Shown: piece after piece, positions 7,169 to 15,607 of the stretch
Layout: every line of letters starts with the position of its first letter
Numbering within the stretch: the first letter of the stretch is position 1
IMG/VR virus record: IMGVR_UViG_3300027996_002186
Coordinates: 186,001-250,000 of that record
From: a virus
Reading direction: 5' to 3' (one strand)
DNA length: 64,000 bases
Position numbers and translations under genes: made by a program
The notes under the pieces: generated by a model
Seen by the model: only the letters and a program-made list of their open reading frames with translations
Databases searched by the model: none
What the model was told of the DNA's origin: nothing

Positions 7169-9097
7169 TTATGATTTTTTACTTATCTCATTATTTAAGT
7201 AATCAAATATTCCAGTTTTTATATCATCATTAGTTTTTCTTGAATGGCTTATCCAAGTTATTGCTTCCTCCCATTCTTTCGCTGTGAACTTCTGTGAAAG
7301 ATTTTCTTCTGATAAGAAATCTAATATATCAAGTCTAGAGTATTCAGATGCCCATTTGATAATCATATTTCTACCTCTATCATCAGATAATTTAGCTCCG
7401 TATTTAAGTAATAACTTAAATGCTCCTAAATAACTTTCTCCGATATCATCTCTTGTTTTCCAACTACCTTTACAAACTCTTCTGAATGGTAAAAAGTTAT
7501 TGAAGTTAGGATCTAATCCAGCTTTTAAACAATATTCTAAAGCATCCATATCGTGTAATATATTATTGAATACATCTCCTGTTATATCAGAGCCATTACT
7601 AACAAGTAGCTTAATCATCTCTAAGTTCTTAGCTTTTGAAATTGGAGCATCAGCTCCTTTCTTTAAGTTAGGAGATGCTCCTAATTGAAGTATAACTTTA
7701 GCCTTTTCGATATCATCTTCTTCAACAGCGTTTGACAAACACACACCATTATTCTTATTAATATTAGCACCATCTTCTTTTACAAATTTAACAATATCTT
7801 CAATTGATAATCCTTTCTCGATAATCCTTCTTTCGGCTACTTTAGCTCTTTCTCTCCTATCAACTTCTTCTTGTGTCATTGGTTTTAATTGATCCCAAAG
7901 ATTATCTTTTATTGCATATTCTTTTTGCCAATTATCCATTGTTCTTTTAAACCCACTTCCAACACTTGAATCATTCTTAGCGTGTGCTGCTCTTACTCTT
8001 TGACCTGGTTCGATTGTTACACCAACTACTGACATATTATCATGTTGTGGTATATTGAAGTTATAAACGTAATATTGTTTGTTATTATGATTTGATACAT
8101 AATTTTCCCATTGACTGTTATAATCTTTAATACAGTGTCTAGTATGTCCATTTAACATTTGATTCGCTGGGAATGATTTAACTTCTATTATAAGAATTCC
8201 ATTCTCATCAAATACTATATCAGCCCCGGCAAATCCAAATTTCTCATTACAATCATTTATTTTATCATAAAAAGCTAATATATCTGAATTTTCTGATGCT
8301 TTTAAGAAGTTTTCTGCCGCTCTGTTAAACTCACCAATGGTTTTGTAACGTTTTAATTGACCAACATATCTTTTAACTCCTTCAATTACTCTTACTTCAC
8401 CAAAGAATGATTTCCATAAACCATCTCTCTTTTCTTCATCTATTGTTCCGTCTTCCTTTTTACCCATCTCGTTAAATGCTGTGGCAATTGATGAGAATTT
8501 TTCTTTTTGTCCTTCGGCCGCTTTTTTATAATCCTTTTTAAGTTCACTAGTCAGTTTATCTACAATCTTCTTAACTTTTCTATAATCTTCTAATTGGTCA
8601 AGACCATCTACTAGAATCTCACTATTATTATCTATTTTAGTGTCTATAAAACCTACATTGAACTTTTTTGGTAATTGGTTTAATAAATTTTTGTATTCTA
8701 ATAATCTATTATACATAGACTTTATTTCTTCTAATGTAACCATTTCTACATAATACATATAAGTGAAGTTATATAAATAACCAATATTATCTTTGAGTTC
8801 TTCTCTTAACTCCAAAAATTCAGGATCTCTTTCAATCTGTTGTATTTCTTCATCCGAGATTTTCATACCTCTCATCATATATCTAAGTTCCTTTGCTTGT
8901 TCATCAGTGAAATCATTTAGTGTTAGTGATTTTTTCTCACCATGTTTCAATTGTTGTTCTAATTCACCTTTGATCAACCCCATTTCTTCAGCCGCTTTTA
9001 TTAAAAGGTGTCTCTCCTTCAAGAATTTCTTAGATTTATTTAGATCTTCGTTTATTGGCTTTTGATCCAAAAACTGATTATATTTATGTAGTTTCAT
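7169..9097 (-). CDS. Leader-bearing protein with PcfJ-like region and ankyrin-like repeats, 642 aa
   Basis: Begins MKLHKYNQFLDQKPINE, a variant leader. A long helical N-terminal part is followed at about residues 313-380 by NGHTRHCIKDYNSQW, YYVYNF and VVGVTIEPGQRVRAAHAK, which resembles the core of PcfJ-like proteins (HC...Y...V..TIE). Residues about 425-600 form degenerate ankyrin-like repeats (GANINKNNGVCLSNAVEEDD, LGASPNLKKG, NGSDITGD, AGLDPNFNN, YGAKLSDDRG). Ankyrin repeats usually bind other proteins. Leader plus ankyrin suggests a packaged effector acting on a host protein, but this is inference. It is the last gene of a leftward run from 10.9 kb. Confidence 0.7.
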   Translation of the reverse strand: MKLHKYNQFLDQKPINEDLNKSKKFLKERHLLIKAAEEMGLIKGELEQQLKHGEKKSLTLNDFTDEQAKELRYMMRGMKISDEEIQQIERDPEFLELREELKDNIGYLYNFTYMYYVEMVTLEEIKSMYNRLLEYKNLLNQLPKKFNVGFIDTKIDNNSEILVDGLDQLEDYRKVKKIVDKLTSELKKDYKKAAEGQKEKFSSIATAFNEMGKKEDGTIDEEKRDGLWKSFFGEVRVIEGVKRYVGQLKRYKTIGEFNRAAENFLKASENSDILAFYDKINDCNEKFGFAGADIVFDENGILIIEVKSFPANQMLNGHTRHCIKDYNSQWENYVSNHNNKQYYVYNFNIPQHDNMSVVGVTIEPGQRVRAAHAKNDSSVGSGFKRTMDNWQKEYAIKDNLWDQLKPMTQEEVDRRERAKVAERRIIEKGLSIEDIVKFVKEDGANINKNNGVCLSNAVEEDDIEKAKVILQLGASPNLKKGADAPISKAKNLEMIKLLVSNGSDITGDVFNNILHDMDALEYCLKAGLDPNFNNFLPFRRVCKGSWKTRDDIGESYLGAFKLLLKYGAKLSDDRGRNMIIKWASEYSRLDILDFLSEENLSQKFTAKEWEEAITWISHSRKTNDDIKTGIFDYLNNEISKKS

Positions 9098-9103
9098 ATA
9101 ATT

Positions 9104-10618
9104 TTATTTTTGTTTTCTATCGTGGTGACTATGACCCTCGTTTATTCTTTCTATTTCTCTAAGATAAATTTCCTTTCCTTCTCCTAAGAATTCACTTAGC
9201 TCTTTTACTTTAGAAAAGTCTCCATCACCTTTCTTTATAGCCGCATCAAGAGCATCATCAATTAAATCTTGAATCTCTTTTTTACTTAATTGAGAGTAAT
9301 CTGATTCTCTTTCAATTGTTTTTTGTTTCATCTCATCCTCAAATGAAATATCTTTTTCTTTACTAGGTTCAATTGTATCTCCATCTTCTTCTGGTTCGTT
9401 ATAATCAGAATTAGGTAAAGCTTCGCCTAATTCATACTCATCTATTGATTTGATTATTTCTTCTACCATCTCATCAACCTTTGTTCTAGCTTCTGGGGTA
9501 CTTAAAAGAATTTTCTTAACCAATGGTAAGAACTCATCTACTGGTAAAGCGTGTAACACACCATAGAAGTGTTCTCTTATATTTGGATACTTATCAACAT
9601 CCGGAGCTTCATTAACAAAATCTCTTATATCTGATGCTAATTCTGGTCCATATCTGAACTCTTCTGCTTCATCATCCATTGTAGATGTATTTGACATAAC
9701 TAATCCAGCAGTTCTTTTATCTTCTGGTATACCAGCCGCTGCTATTAATTCATAAATACCTTTAACAGTTTCATGTAATAACATTGGGAAATCTACACCT
9801 CTTGCTTTTATAATTGGGTTACCACTTGATAACAATTCTTGTATATCCTCATCTTCGTTATCTATATCAGCGTCATCTTCTTCAAGATTCTTTAATATTT
9901 TCTTTGATAAATCTTCTTCTTCTTTTGCTTCTGGCCATTTTACTGAACATGCTCCTGCCGCTCCTTCTGGTGCTTGTTCCATCATATCACCTTTAACATC
10001 AACTGGTATTAACCAATCCATTTTATCAGCTAATTCTGTTAATCTCATCCATAGTGTGTGAGCTTCTTCACCTGGTCCTTGACCAAGAATAGCTTGTAAT
10101 TCAGTTTTAACTTCTGGCATTGCTAAAATTCTTTTGGTGTTTTTAGCTTCACCTTGTGTAATATTGTTTATAACCTTTCTTTTATCAACCTCTTTTTTAA
10201 TTTCGGGATCTTCTAATAATTGCATAGATGGTGGTTCACAATCTTCACACTCTTCATCCATAAAAGCCTTAACATCACCTGGCCTAACAATCTTAATATC
10301 TAAATCTACATTATCTAATATAGACGCATATTCTTGCATTATTATTCTTTCTGCTAATTCTTCTAAAGCATCTTCATTACCTCTAACAAACCTCATAGAT
10401 TGTCCCATGACTTCCATCATCTCTCTACCTACTTGCATTGTTTGTCTTGGAGGTCCAAATCTAGGGTTTTCCTCATTGGGTACACCTATTCTTTGACGAG
10501 CTCTACGCTCAACATCACTTAAATATTTCTTTTCATCTTTATCAGCCCCTTCTCCAGGTATACCTGAGTTACCTTTAAGAGAAACTTCTTCATTCATAAA
10601 GTCGTTAAAATTCTTCAT
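9104..10618 (-). CDS. Large leader-bearing acidic protein, candidate abundant head-core protein, 504 aa
   Basis: Starts MKNFNDFMNE followed by Glu, a ten-residue leader. The rest is strongly acidic, helical and Met-rich (MQVGREMMEVMGQSMR), with a Cys-containing acidic cluster (DEECEDCEPP) and the segments EEDDADIDNEDEDIQELL and NSDYNEPEEDGD. Acidic helical composition and size suit a prohead core or internal protein. It overlaps the 89-residue leader-bearing gene upstream by one base and is followed six bases later by the ankyrin gene. No enzyme motif is seen. Confidence 0.7.
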   Translation of the reverse strand: MKNFNDFMNEEVSLKGNSGIPGEGADKDEKKYLSDVERRARQRIGVPNEENPRFGPPRQTMQVGREMMEVMGQSMRFVRGNEDALEELAERIIMQEYASILDNVDLDIKIVRPGDVKAFMDEECEDCEPPSMQLLEDPEIKKEVDKRKVINNITQGEAKNTKRILAMPEVKTELQAILGQGPGEEAHTLWMRLTELADKMDWLIPVDVKGDMMEQAPEGAAGACSVKWPEAKEEEDLSKKILKNLEEDDADIDNEDEDIQELLSSGNPIIKARGVDFPMLLHETVKGIYELIAAAGIPEDKRTAGLVMSNTSTMDDEAEEFRYGPELASDIRDFVNEAPDVDKYPNIREHFYGVLHALPVDEFLPLVKKILLSTPEARTKVDEMVEEIIKSIDEYELGEALPNSDYNEPEEDGDTIEPSKEKDISFEDEMKQKTIERESDYSQLSKKEIQDLIDDALDAAIKKGDGDFSKVKELSEFLGEGKEIYLREIERINEGHSHHDRKQK

Positions 10619-10887
10619 TATTTATTGACATATTTTTTTATGTCTTCACCCTTATCATTAAGGAGACTCACGAATTTATTAACAACGTCTTCAACACTAG
10701 ATGTTGGAAGTTCCATTTTAGGATTAGGATTAACCGATGGTTTATCTCTCCTTATTGGTGATGGTCTACTAGGTCTTGTTCCTGGTTTAACATCTGGAGT
10801 TGTTGTTGGTGCTGGTTTAGTTTCCACTTCCTGTCCACCCATTACGAACTCTTCATTAAATTTTTCGAATTTTTTTAAAAATCTCAT
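10618..10887 (-). CDS. Small leader-bearing, proline-rich protein, 89 aa
   Basis: Begins MRFLKKFEKFNEEF, followed by a Pro/Thr-rich low-complexity linker (about residues 22-60) and a C-terminal amphipathic helix (SVEDVVNKFVSLLNDK). The layout leader, disordered linker, helix is that of a small scaffold or internal protein. It is the first gene of the leftward transcript that continues through the 504- and 642-residue proteins, and a leftward TTAATATATA motif lies 24 bases upstream. Confidence 0.7.
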   Translation of the reverse strand: MRFLKKFEKFNEEFVMGGQEVETKPAPTTTPDVKPGTRPSRPSPIRRDKPSVNPNPKMELPTSSVEDVVNKFVSLLNDKGEDIKKYVNK

Positions 10888-10911
10888 AAGCTTAGTTATT
10901 TTTGTACATAT

Positions 10912-10921
10912 TATATATTAA
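10912..10921 (-). promoter_or_regulatory. Leftward TTAATATATA promoter-like motif
   Basis: The top strand reads TATATATTAA, 24 bases before the start of the 89-residue leader gene. It pairs with the rightward copy at 10968 to form a divergent promoter region. Confidence 0.55.
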
Positions 10922-10967
10922 AATTATAATTCTATTTTTCGAATTCAATGAAATTTAACTGGGTTAT

Positions 10968-10977
10968 TTAATATATA
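10968..10977 (+). promoter_or_regulatory. TTAATATATA promoter-like motif
   Basis: Exact motif 22 bases before the ATG at 11000. Confidence 0.55.
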
Positions 10978-10999
10978 CTTTATAAATTAAAAAATACGC

Positions 11000-11395
11000 A
11001 TGAAAAAATTCACTAAAGTTTTAGAAGATATTGAGAATGGTAGATTCTTCAAAGTAAATGCTGAGATAGAACTTATATTACCTGCTGAAAATGAGGGCGA
11101 GGCAGGGTATCTATCAGATTCTATATTATCATCAATTGAGTATGGTTCAAATTATCAAATAAATAACATTGATTCTACTGAAGAAAGAATTGAAGAAAAT
11201 ATGGAAATATATAAACATAAGCAAGAGATGATGGGAGATGGTAAAACACCAGAAGAAATAATAGAATTAGCTTGGAAAAATGAGTTTGGTGATGCTATAC
11301 CTGATATAGAACAGAGAATGGAATTTTATCATGATATGAGATCAGATGGATATGAGACTGAATTAATATTTAAAGCGTTAAAAGGTAAATTTTAA
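11000..11395 (+). CDS. Probable leader-bearing protein, 131 aa
   Basis: Starts MKKFTKVLEDIENGRF, a weaker variant of the leader (VLE instead of FIxE). The body is acidic and mainly helical; residues about 10-55 (FFKVNAEIELILPAENEGEA) look like one beta-alpha unit. The C-terminal half holds two similar segments, MGDGKTPEEIIELAWKNEFG and MRSDGYETELIFKALKG, suggesting a small helical repeat. It has its own upstream promoter-like motif, and another begins directly after its stop. Function unknown. Confidence 0.65.
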   Translation: MKKFTKVLEDIENGRFFKVNAEIELILPAENEGEAGYLSDSILSSIEYGSNYQINNIDSTEERIEENMEIYKHKQEMMGDGKTPEEIIELAWKNEFGDAIPDIEQRMEFYHDMRSDGYETELIFKALKGKF

Positions 11396-11396
11396 T

Positions 11397-11407
11397 TTAA
11401 TATATAA
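11397..11407 (+). promoter_or_regulatory. TTAATATATAA promoter-like motif
   Basis: Exact motif 22 bases before the ATG at 11430, the same spacing as at 10968 before 11000. Confidence 0.55.
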
Positions 11408-11429
11408 ACAAGATAAAAAATTATAGAAT

Positions 11430-11984
11430 ATGAGAAAGTTTTCAGATTTTGGTGGTAAAAGGCCAGTTAAAGCAATAAATGAGGTAGAAGAAACGGTAGA
11501 TTTGCAACCAATTAGTGGAGATGGATCTGTTACTGCTAATCTACCTGGTAATGTAATCGTACCACAAGAAAAAAATGATGATGAGATAGTTGGTACAACA
11601 GAATCTAATGATGTTTCTACTTTCTTTTCTAAGTTATTTGAAAGTAGAGAAATGGCACACGTTTATCATTTACAAGTTAGAGGTGATGAAGGTTCTTATG
11701 CTAAACATATGGCACTTGGATCTTATTATGAAGAAGTTCTTGGTATGGTTGATGATGTTATCGAGGTTTATCAAGGTCAGTATGGTATAATAGAAAACTA
11801 TGATGTTATTGACACTAGTGAAACTAAATCAAAGGAACCAGTTGCTTATTTTGAAGAATTGGGTGAATATATAAAACATGCTAAAAAATGTATATCAGAA
11901 GAAGATACTCATTTACATAGTATAATTGATGATATTGTTTGTTTGATATACAAAACACTTTATAAGTTAAAATTTAATAAGTAA
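11430..11984 (+). CDS. Probable leader-bearing helical protein, 184 aa
   Basis: Begins MRKFSDFGGKRPVKAINEVE. The hydrophobic-basic start and the later I-N-E tripeptide resemble a longer version of the leader, with a possible cleavage after residue 18. The first 60 residues look disordered. The C-terminal 120 residues are helical (HVYHLQVRGDEGSYAKHMAL, YFEELGEYIKHAKKC) with several His residues and read like a four-helix bundle, perhaps ferritin-like, though no metal site can be assigned. Its stop codon is followed in frame by a leader-like remnant. Function unknown. Confidence 0.65.
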   Translation: MRKFSDFGGKRPVKAINEVEETVDLQPISGDGSVTANLPGNVIVPQEKNDDEIVGTTESNDVSTFFSKLFESREMAHVYHLQVRGDEGSYAKHMALGSYYEEVLGMVDDVIEVYQGQYGIIENYDVIDTSETKSKEPVAYFEELGEYIKHAKKCISEEDTHLHSIIDDIVCLIYKTLYKLKFNK

Positions 11985-11990
11985 TATATA

Positions 11991-12047
11991 AGAAAGTTTA
12001 ATGAAGTTGTGAACAAGGCACTTATCGTAAAGATAAAAATGGTTTGA
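11991..12047 (+). pseudogene. Leader-coding remnant without a start codon
   Basis: Directly after the stop of the 184-residue gene and in the same frame, the DNA encodes RKFNEV before running on to a TGA. The bases AAGAAAGTTTAATGAAGTT also occur at the start of the leader gene at 12469, where they encode the same residues. There is no ATG here; the codons before it are TAT ATA. It is probably a duplicated fragment of a leader-coding sequence. Confidence 0.5.
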
Positions 12048-12079
12048 TTTTACTAAGGATTATAAAAAAAAAAAAGGTT

Positions 12080-12472
12080 ATGGCAATAGAAATACAAGGG
12101 TTTGAAACAAGATTTGGTGATAGTTACGAAAAAGCATATGCTCGTATAGTTTCTTTAAGTATAAATTATACTAGGGAAATTGCAGAGGTTAGTATTGGGA
12201 TTTATAGAAGTGAGCTTGATAGGGAAATAGGAAAAGACCCCGTATCACTAGAAAAAAAATTAATTGAAGGTTCTCATTTTATAGAGTTTTTCAAAGAGCT
12301 TCAAGTAGATAAAATTGATGCCAGTATAAATCCAATAGCAGATATTTATAATGACCTAACTATAAGAGAGGGTAAATATAAAGGTGGAAAGAAGTTATAT
12401 GATGAGATGATAAATGATGAAGGTGAGGTAAAAGAAATTAGCAAAGATGAAAAACTAAAGGAAATAAAATGA
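12080..12472 (+). CDS. Hypothetical protein, 130 aa
   Basis: The start at MAIEIQGFETRFGDSYEKAY is preferred because the upstream in-frame extension from 12044 is a poly-lysine stretch encoded by an A-run. The protein is charged; one beta strand is followed by helices, and the pattern AYARIVSLSINYTREIAEVSI suggests a small alpha/beta fold. The C terminus is acidic and lysine-rich. The stop overlaps the ATG of the next gene (ATGA type). The start (MAIEIQG, a small compact protein with an F/Y-rich middle) would fit a virion accessory protein, but no family is recognised. Confidence 0.6.
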   Translation: MAIEIQGFETRFGDSYEKAYARIVSLSINYTREIAEVSIGIYRSELDREIGKDPVSLEKKLIEGSHFIEFFKELQVDKIDASINPIADIYNDLTIREGKYKGGKKLYDEMINDEGEVKEISKDEKLKEIK

Positions 12473-12588
12473 ACCATTTAAGAAAGTTTAATGAAGTTTG
12501 GGAGCCTACACTTCCAAATAAATATCCAAATTCTAGTGGTGAATTACTTAGAAATGAATTCGGTGAATTCAGTAAATCTAATGAGTGA
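12469..12588 (+). CDS. Very small leader peptide gene, 39 aa
   Basis: Begins MNHLRKFNEVWEPTLPNKYP, a short leader (RKFNE) on a body of fewer than 30 residues ending FGEFSKSNE. Start and stop overlap both neighbours (ATGA junctions at 12469 and 12581), so it lies inside a coupled cluster. It shares its leader-coding bases with the remnant at 11991. It may be a small packaged peptide or a decaying leader gene. Confidence 0.6.
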   Translation: MNHLRKFNEVWEPTLPNKYPNSSGELLRNEFGEFSKSNE

Positions 12589-12739
12589 GGTTAGAGATAT
12601 AATAAATAAAGTTGCTAAATTGGAAAAAACAGAAAGCGTAACAAGATATTTAGATGAATTACATAAATATTATAAAACGTTAGATAATGTTCCAGCAAAC
12701 TTAATGAATGGTAATATTAAATACAACTCAATTGATTAA
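12581..12739 (+). CDS. Small helical protein, 52 aa
   Basis: The ATG at 12581 overlaps the preceding stop (ATGAGTGA) and is preferred over an upstream ATG at 12491 that would run across the preceding gene in another frame. The protein reads MSEVRDIINKVAKLEKTESV then TRYLDELHKYYKTLDNVP, two amphipathic helices with no known motif. It ends just before a terminator. Function unknown. Confidence 0.55.
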   Translation: MSEVRDIINKVAKLEKTESVTRYLDELHKYYKTLDNVPANLMNGNIKYNSID

Positions 12740-12742
12740 ACA

Positions 12743-12771
12743 AAAAACCCAACTTAATCAGTTGGGTTTTT
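12743..12771. terminator. Bidirectional terminator overlapping the end of a leftward gene
   Basis: Stem AAAACCCAAC / GTTGGGTTTT around a 7-base loop with flanking A and T runs. The right arm and loop also encode the last residues and stop of the leftward 67-residue gene. Confidence 0.8.
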
Positions 12772-12957
12772 AATTTTAAATATATTTTCTATTTTAGATT
12801 TCCTTATTAAATTTATAGTTCTTATAAAATATCTAGACTTGATAGATAACCTTGGTGTAAAGTTAGAATTAGAAATAGATTGTACTGTTTCTATTGGTAT
12901 ATAAGGCACCCAAACTAAACCTGATTGTAGTGAATTACTTGTTTTCTTACCCGTCAT
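12754..12957 (-). CDS. Short protein resembling the C-terminal segment of gp23-like major capsid proteins, 67 aa
   Basis: The sequence contains SGLVWVPYIPIETVQSISNS followed by NFTPRLSIKSRYFIRTIN. This matches the pattern near the C terminus of T4 gp23-like capsid proteins, (D)AGIYYAPYVAL..., then NFQPVMGFKTRYGI. The protein is far too short to be a capsid protein, so it is a stand-alone copy or remnant of this segment. It ends inside a terminator stem. The similarity is by eye over about 35 residues, with plausible spacing. Confidence 0.5.
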   Translation of the reverse strand: MTGKKTSNSLQSGLVWVPYIPIETVQSISNSNFTPRLSIKSRYFIRTINLIRKSKIENIFKIKNPTD

Positions 12958-12978
12958 ATAAATTATATGATGTTTTGA

Positions 12979-13296
12979 TTATTTGTTTTCAGTATATAAA
13001 TACTTCCTTCCTTCATCATTATAATCCATTAGATTATTTATAACTGTATCAACTTTGTCTAAGCTATCATCCAATTCCTTTTTAATTATCTGTAATGCCG
13101 ATATAGAATCATCTATTTGGTCATTTCCTTTCTTTGATTGGTTTTTATAGTTATTTAGTTCGTTTATATAAGATTCGATTTTTTTATTCTTATCTTCTAT
13201 TGTAGAAGTAAATCCTCTCAAATCCTCTATTATCTCACCAACCCTTGCTGTTGATATGTCTATCTCTTCGTTTTCAAAAACTTTCTTAATTTTCAT
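12979..13296 (-). CDS. Coiled-coil protein with a leader-like start, 105 aa
   Basis: Starts MKIKKVFENEEIDISTARVG, a possible short leader (KKVFENE). Almost all the rest is predicted helix with heptad-like spacing (IEDKNKKIESYINELNNY, IQIIKKELDDSLDKVDTVIN) and strongly charged. Such a protein could form an elongated core component or tape-like rod. It lies upstream of the gp23-C-like gene in the same leftward unit. Function unknown. Confidence 0.6.
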   Translation of the reverse strand: MKIKKVFENEEIDISTARVGEIIEDLRGFTSTIEDKNKKIESYINELNNYKNQSKKGNDQIDDSISALQIIKKELDDSLDKVDTVINNLMDYNDEGRKYLYTENK

Positions 13297-13315
13297 ATGA
13301 TTGTATTTTTAATAT

Positions 13316-13325
13316 TTAATATATA
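13316..13325 (+). promoter_or_regulatory. TTAATATATA motif in a divergent region
   Basis: TTTAATATATATATTAA is close to palindromic and lies between divergent starts at 13296 and 13334, so it may serve both directions. Confidence 0.5.
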
Positions 13326-13333
13326 TATTAATT

Positions 13334-14023
13334 ATGAAGAAGAGGAATAAGCTTATTTTAGAGTTTACTGAATTTAATTTGCAAAGATTTGGTGCTGAGT
13401 CTGCTGGTGGTACTGGTGTGCCAATGACTGATAATCCACAATTATCTTTGGATGCTTTTGATAAACACCAAAGTGGTGTTAGACAAGCTATGTCTAGAAT
13501 TGATGATATTCTTCATAACTTAAAAGGAACTAGTGCTTATTCTACATTAAGATCTAAATTAGCTTTAGAAGACCAAGATATAAAAAATATTAAAATACAA
13601 AGAATAATTAAATCTAATTCTGTTCATTATGATGTTTATTTGTCAATAATCATTGATGATATAGAATATTGGGGTACGATTCTTAACATAACTGGATTAG
13701 ATCCTAAATTTGAATCAGAAGTATTCAAAGACTTTGATTTATATCAACCAAAAGAATGGACTATTAAGATAAAAGGTTTAGTTATTAAAACATTAAAAGC
13801 TTGGTTAAAGCCTGATCCAGGTATGTATAAACTTATAAATAATGAAGTTATATGTTATTCAGTTGATACTGGTAAACAATTAAGAATGGAAAAAGGTATT
13901 GAGATTGAATTAGTTAGATCTCATGATGATAAAATCATTGTAAGACATGATAATGAATCTTATAATCTAGTTGGTGATAACTTTATCTACTTTAACTATT
14001 GGTTTGATCCAGTTGAAGATTAA
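13334..14023 (+). CDS. Putative virion-associated protein with leader-like start, 229 aa
   Basis: Begins MKKRNKLILEFTEFNLQRFG. The segment LILEFTEF resembles the shared leader but is extended. The central part (about residues 90-200) is beta-rich: VHYDVYLSIIIDDIEYWGTI, EWTIKIKGLVIKTLKAWLKP, and the C terminus NFIYFNYWFDPVED. No enzyme motif. Its stop codon directly abuts the stop of the convergent tail-fibre gene. A structural or packaged role is inferred from its neighbours and the leader. Confidence 0.6.
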   Translation: MKKRNKLILEFTEFNLQRFGAESAGGTGVPMTDNPQLSLDAFDKHQSGVRQAMSRIDDILHNLKGTSAYSTLRSKLALEDQDIKNIKIQRIIKSNSVHYDVYLSIIIDDIEYWGTILNITGLDPKFESEVFKDFDLYQPKEWTIKIKGLVIKTLKAWLKPDPGMYKLINNEVICYSVDTGKQLRMEKGIEIELVRSHDDKIIVRHDNESYNLVGDNFIYFNYWFDPVED

Positions 14024-15589
14024 TCAACTAAGTTTATCCTCTATTGACTTTAATCTAATATCTAACTCTTTTATTGATTCAGAAACTAATGCATACCATT
14101 CAGTTGGAAATTCTAATGATTTAACTTTATCATCATTAACAATTTTTTTAATTTCCGGATCTTGAGACTTTCTTTCCGTCACCCAATTTGGAAAGTGTGT
14201 TTGTACATCATCAGCTAAAAACCCTACGTCCTTTTTACCACTTATTTTCCAATTGAATTCAACAGCTTGTAACTTTTTAAGTTTATCTAGTGAGTTTGAT
14301 ATAGACTTTATATTAGTTTTAAGTCTTTTGTCAGATGTTCCTAACCAACTTCCACCACCACCCCCTTTTGATGCTGACCCATCCTGGTAAAAACTAAAGG
14401 CTCCAGTGTAATTTGCACTTCCATTATTACCATCTACTCTGATAGTGGTAAAATCAGCAGAATGTCTATAAATATAGGTGTGTGCTGGTGCAACCGGTGT
14501 GATAATTAAAGGATCATTTGCCGGTACAGTACTTCGACCAAGAATATCAATACCACCTTGTGAATTAGTGGTGCTACCACCTGTTCCTGTATATAACCAC
14601 CAATCCGCCTTTACTGTTGTTGTGGATCTAATAGCACCACTTGTGAAAAGATTGCCGTAAACATTATATGTTGAAGTACCACCGGCGATGGCGAGATGTC
14701 TCCCTGAGACTGTTGATGGAGAGGTCCCAATTCCTATATTACCAACAAAATATGCGCTTCTATTATTAGAGGCTGCGGTAACAAAGAGAGGCCATGCACT
14801 GAATTCGTCCCCTTTTATATAGAGTCCGTAAGCACCAACAGCAGCACCCCCAAGGGCAAAACCAACACCGACTCCCTTCATAAAGTTTCCCTTACCTTCC
14901 ACTCTGAGATTTTGAGTGTTGGGTGTAAATACTAACCCAGCATTAGTTCTTACATCATCGTAACCATCGCTATCTGAATTTATAAAAAGTATCCGTCTGT
15001 CGGTACTGGTCGTTCCATCATCCGAGTGATATATATTATCCGAATTTATACTATCTCCAACCGATAGTGTGTTTTGATTTACCCAAATCGGATTTGATCC
15101 TCCTGCTTGTAATACCTGTCCCGAAGATCCATTAGGTAAGTAACTTAATGCTAATGTACCAGAAGTTATATTACTAGCATTTAGTTGAGTTATAAAAGTT
15201 CCTTCACCATAAAACCCACCAGATCCATCTGATTGTATATCACCATTAACGTGAAGTGTTTTTATGGGTGATATGCCTATACCAACATTACTACCAACGA
15301 TCTGAATAATACTATCATCTAATACATTACCACCTCCAATGAATTTTGGTATGAATCCTGGAGTACCGCTACCTGCAATACCACTAGATGCTTCAGTTTC
15401 AAATGTTGTTCCATTCCATACATATGGTACTCCACTAACTCCATCGTTTAAATCCCATACACGCATACCTGCGTATTTATAAGGTAAATCATCCTTGTCT
15501 GTATAAAATTGACTAGGCCCAACAACTAATCTGTTATCGATGGCGTCTGCCACATTTACTTGAAAATTATCTATTATTTGTATTGCCAT
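14024..15589 (-). CDS. Tail-fibre/tailspike protein with C-terminal S74 intramolecular chaperone
   Basis: The 521-residue protein ends with a peptidase S74/endosialidase-type chaperone domain beginning at GTSDKRLKTNIKSI, where S419 is the predicted self-cleavage residue. It continues with EFNWKISGKKDVGFLADDVQ and a helical tail (WYALVSESIKELDIRLKSIE). Such domains trimerise a fibre and then cut themselves off. The preceding part is Gly/Thr/Ser-rich beta structure typical of fibres (VGIGISPIKTLHVNGDIQSD), and the N-terminal residues probably attach to the virion. It is the last gene of a leftward unit starting at 18.8 kb. It probably mediates host binding. Confidence 0.88.
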   Translation of the reverse strand: MAIQIIDNFQVNVADAIDNRLVVGPSQFYTDKDDLPYKYAGMRVWDLNDGVSGVPYVWNGTTFETEASSGIAGSGTPGFIPKFIGGGNVLDDSIIQIVGSNVGIGISPIKTLHVNGDIQSDGSGGFYGEGTFITQLNASNITSGTLALSYLPNGSSGQVLQAGGSNPIWVNQNTLSVGDSINSDNIYHSDDGTTSTDRRILFINSDSDGYDDVRTNAGLVFTPNTQNLRVEGKGNFMKGVGVGFALGGAAVGAYGLYIKGDEFSAWPLFVTAASNNRSAYFVGNIGIGTSPSTVSGRHLAIAGGTSTYNVYGNLFTSGAIRSTTTVKADWWLYTGTGGSTTNSQGGIDILGRSTVPANDPLIITPVAPAHTYIYRHSADFTTIRVDGNNGSANYTGAFSFYQDGSASKGGGGGSWLGTSDKRLKTNIKSISNSLDKLKKLQAVEFNWKISGKKDVGFLADDVQTHFPNWVTERKSQDPEIKKIVNDDKVKSLEFPTEWYALVSESIKELDIRLKSIEDKLS

Positions 15590-15607
15590 GTTCTATATAT
15601 AAATTTT

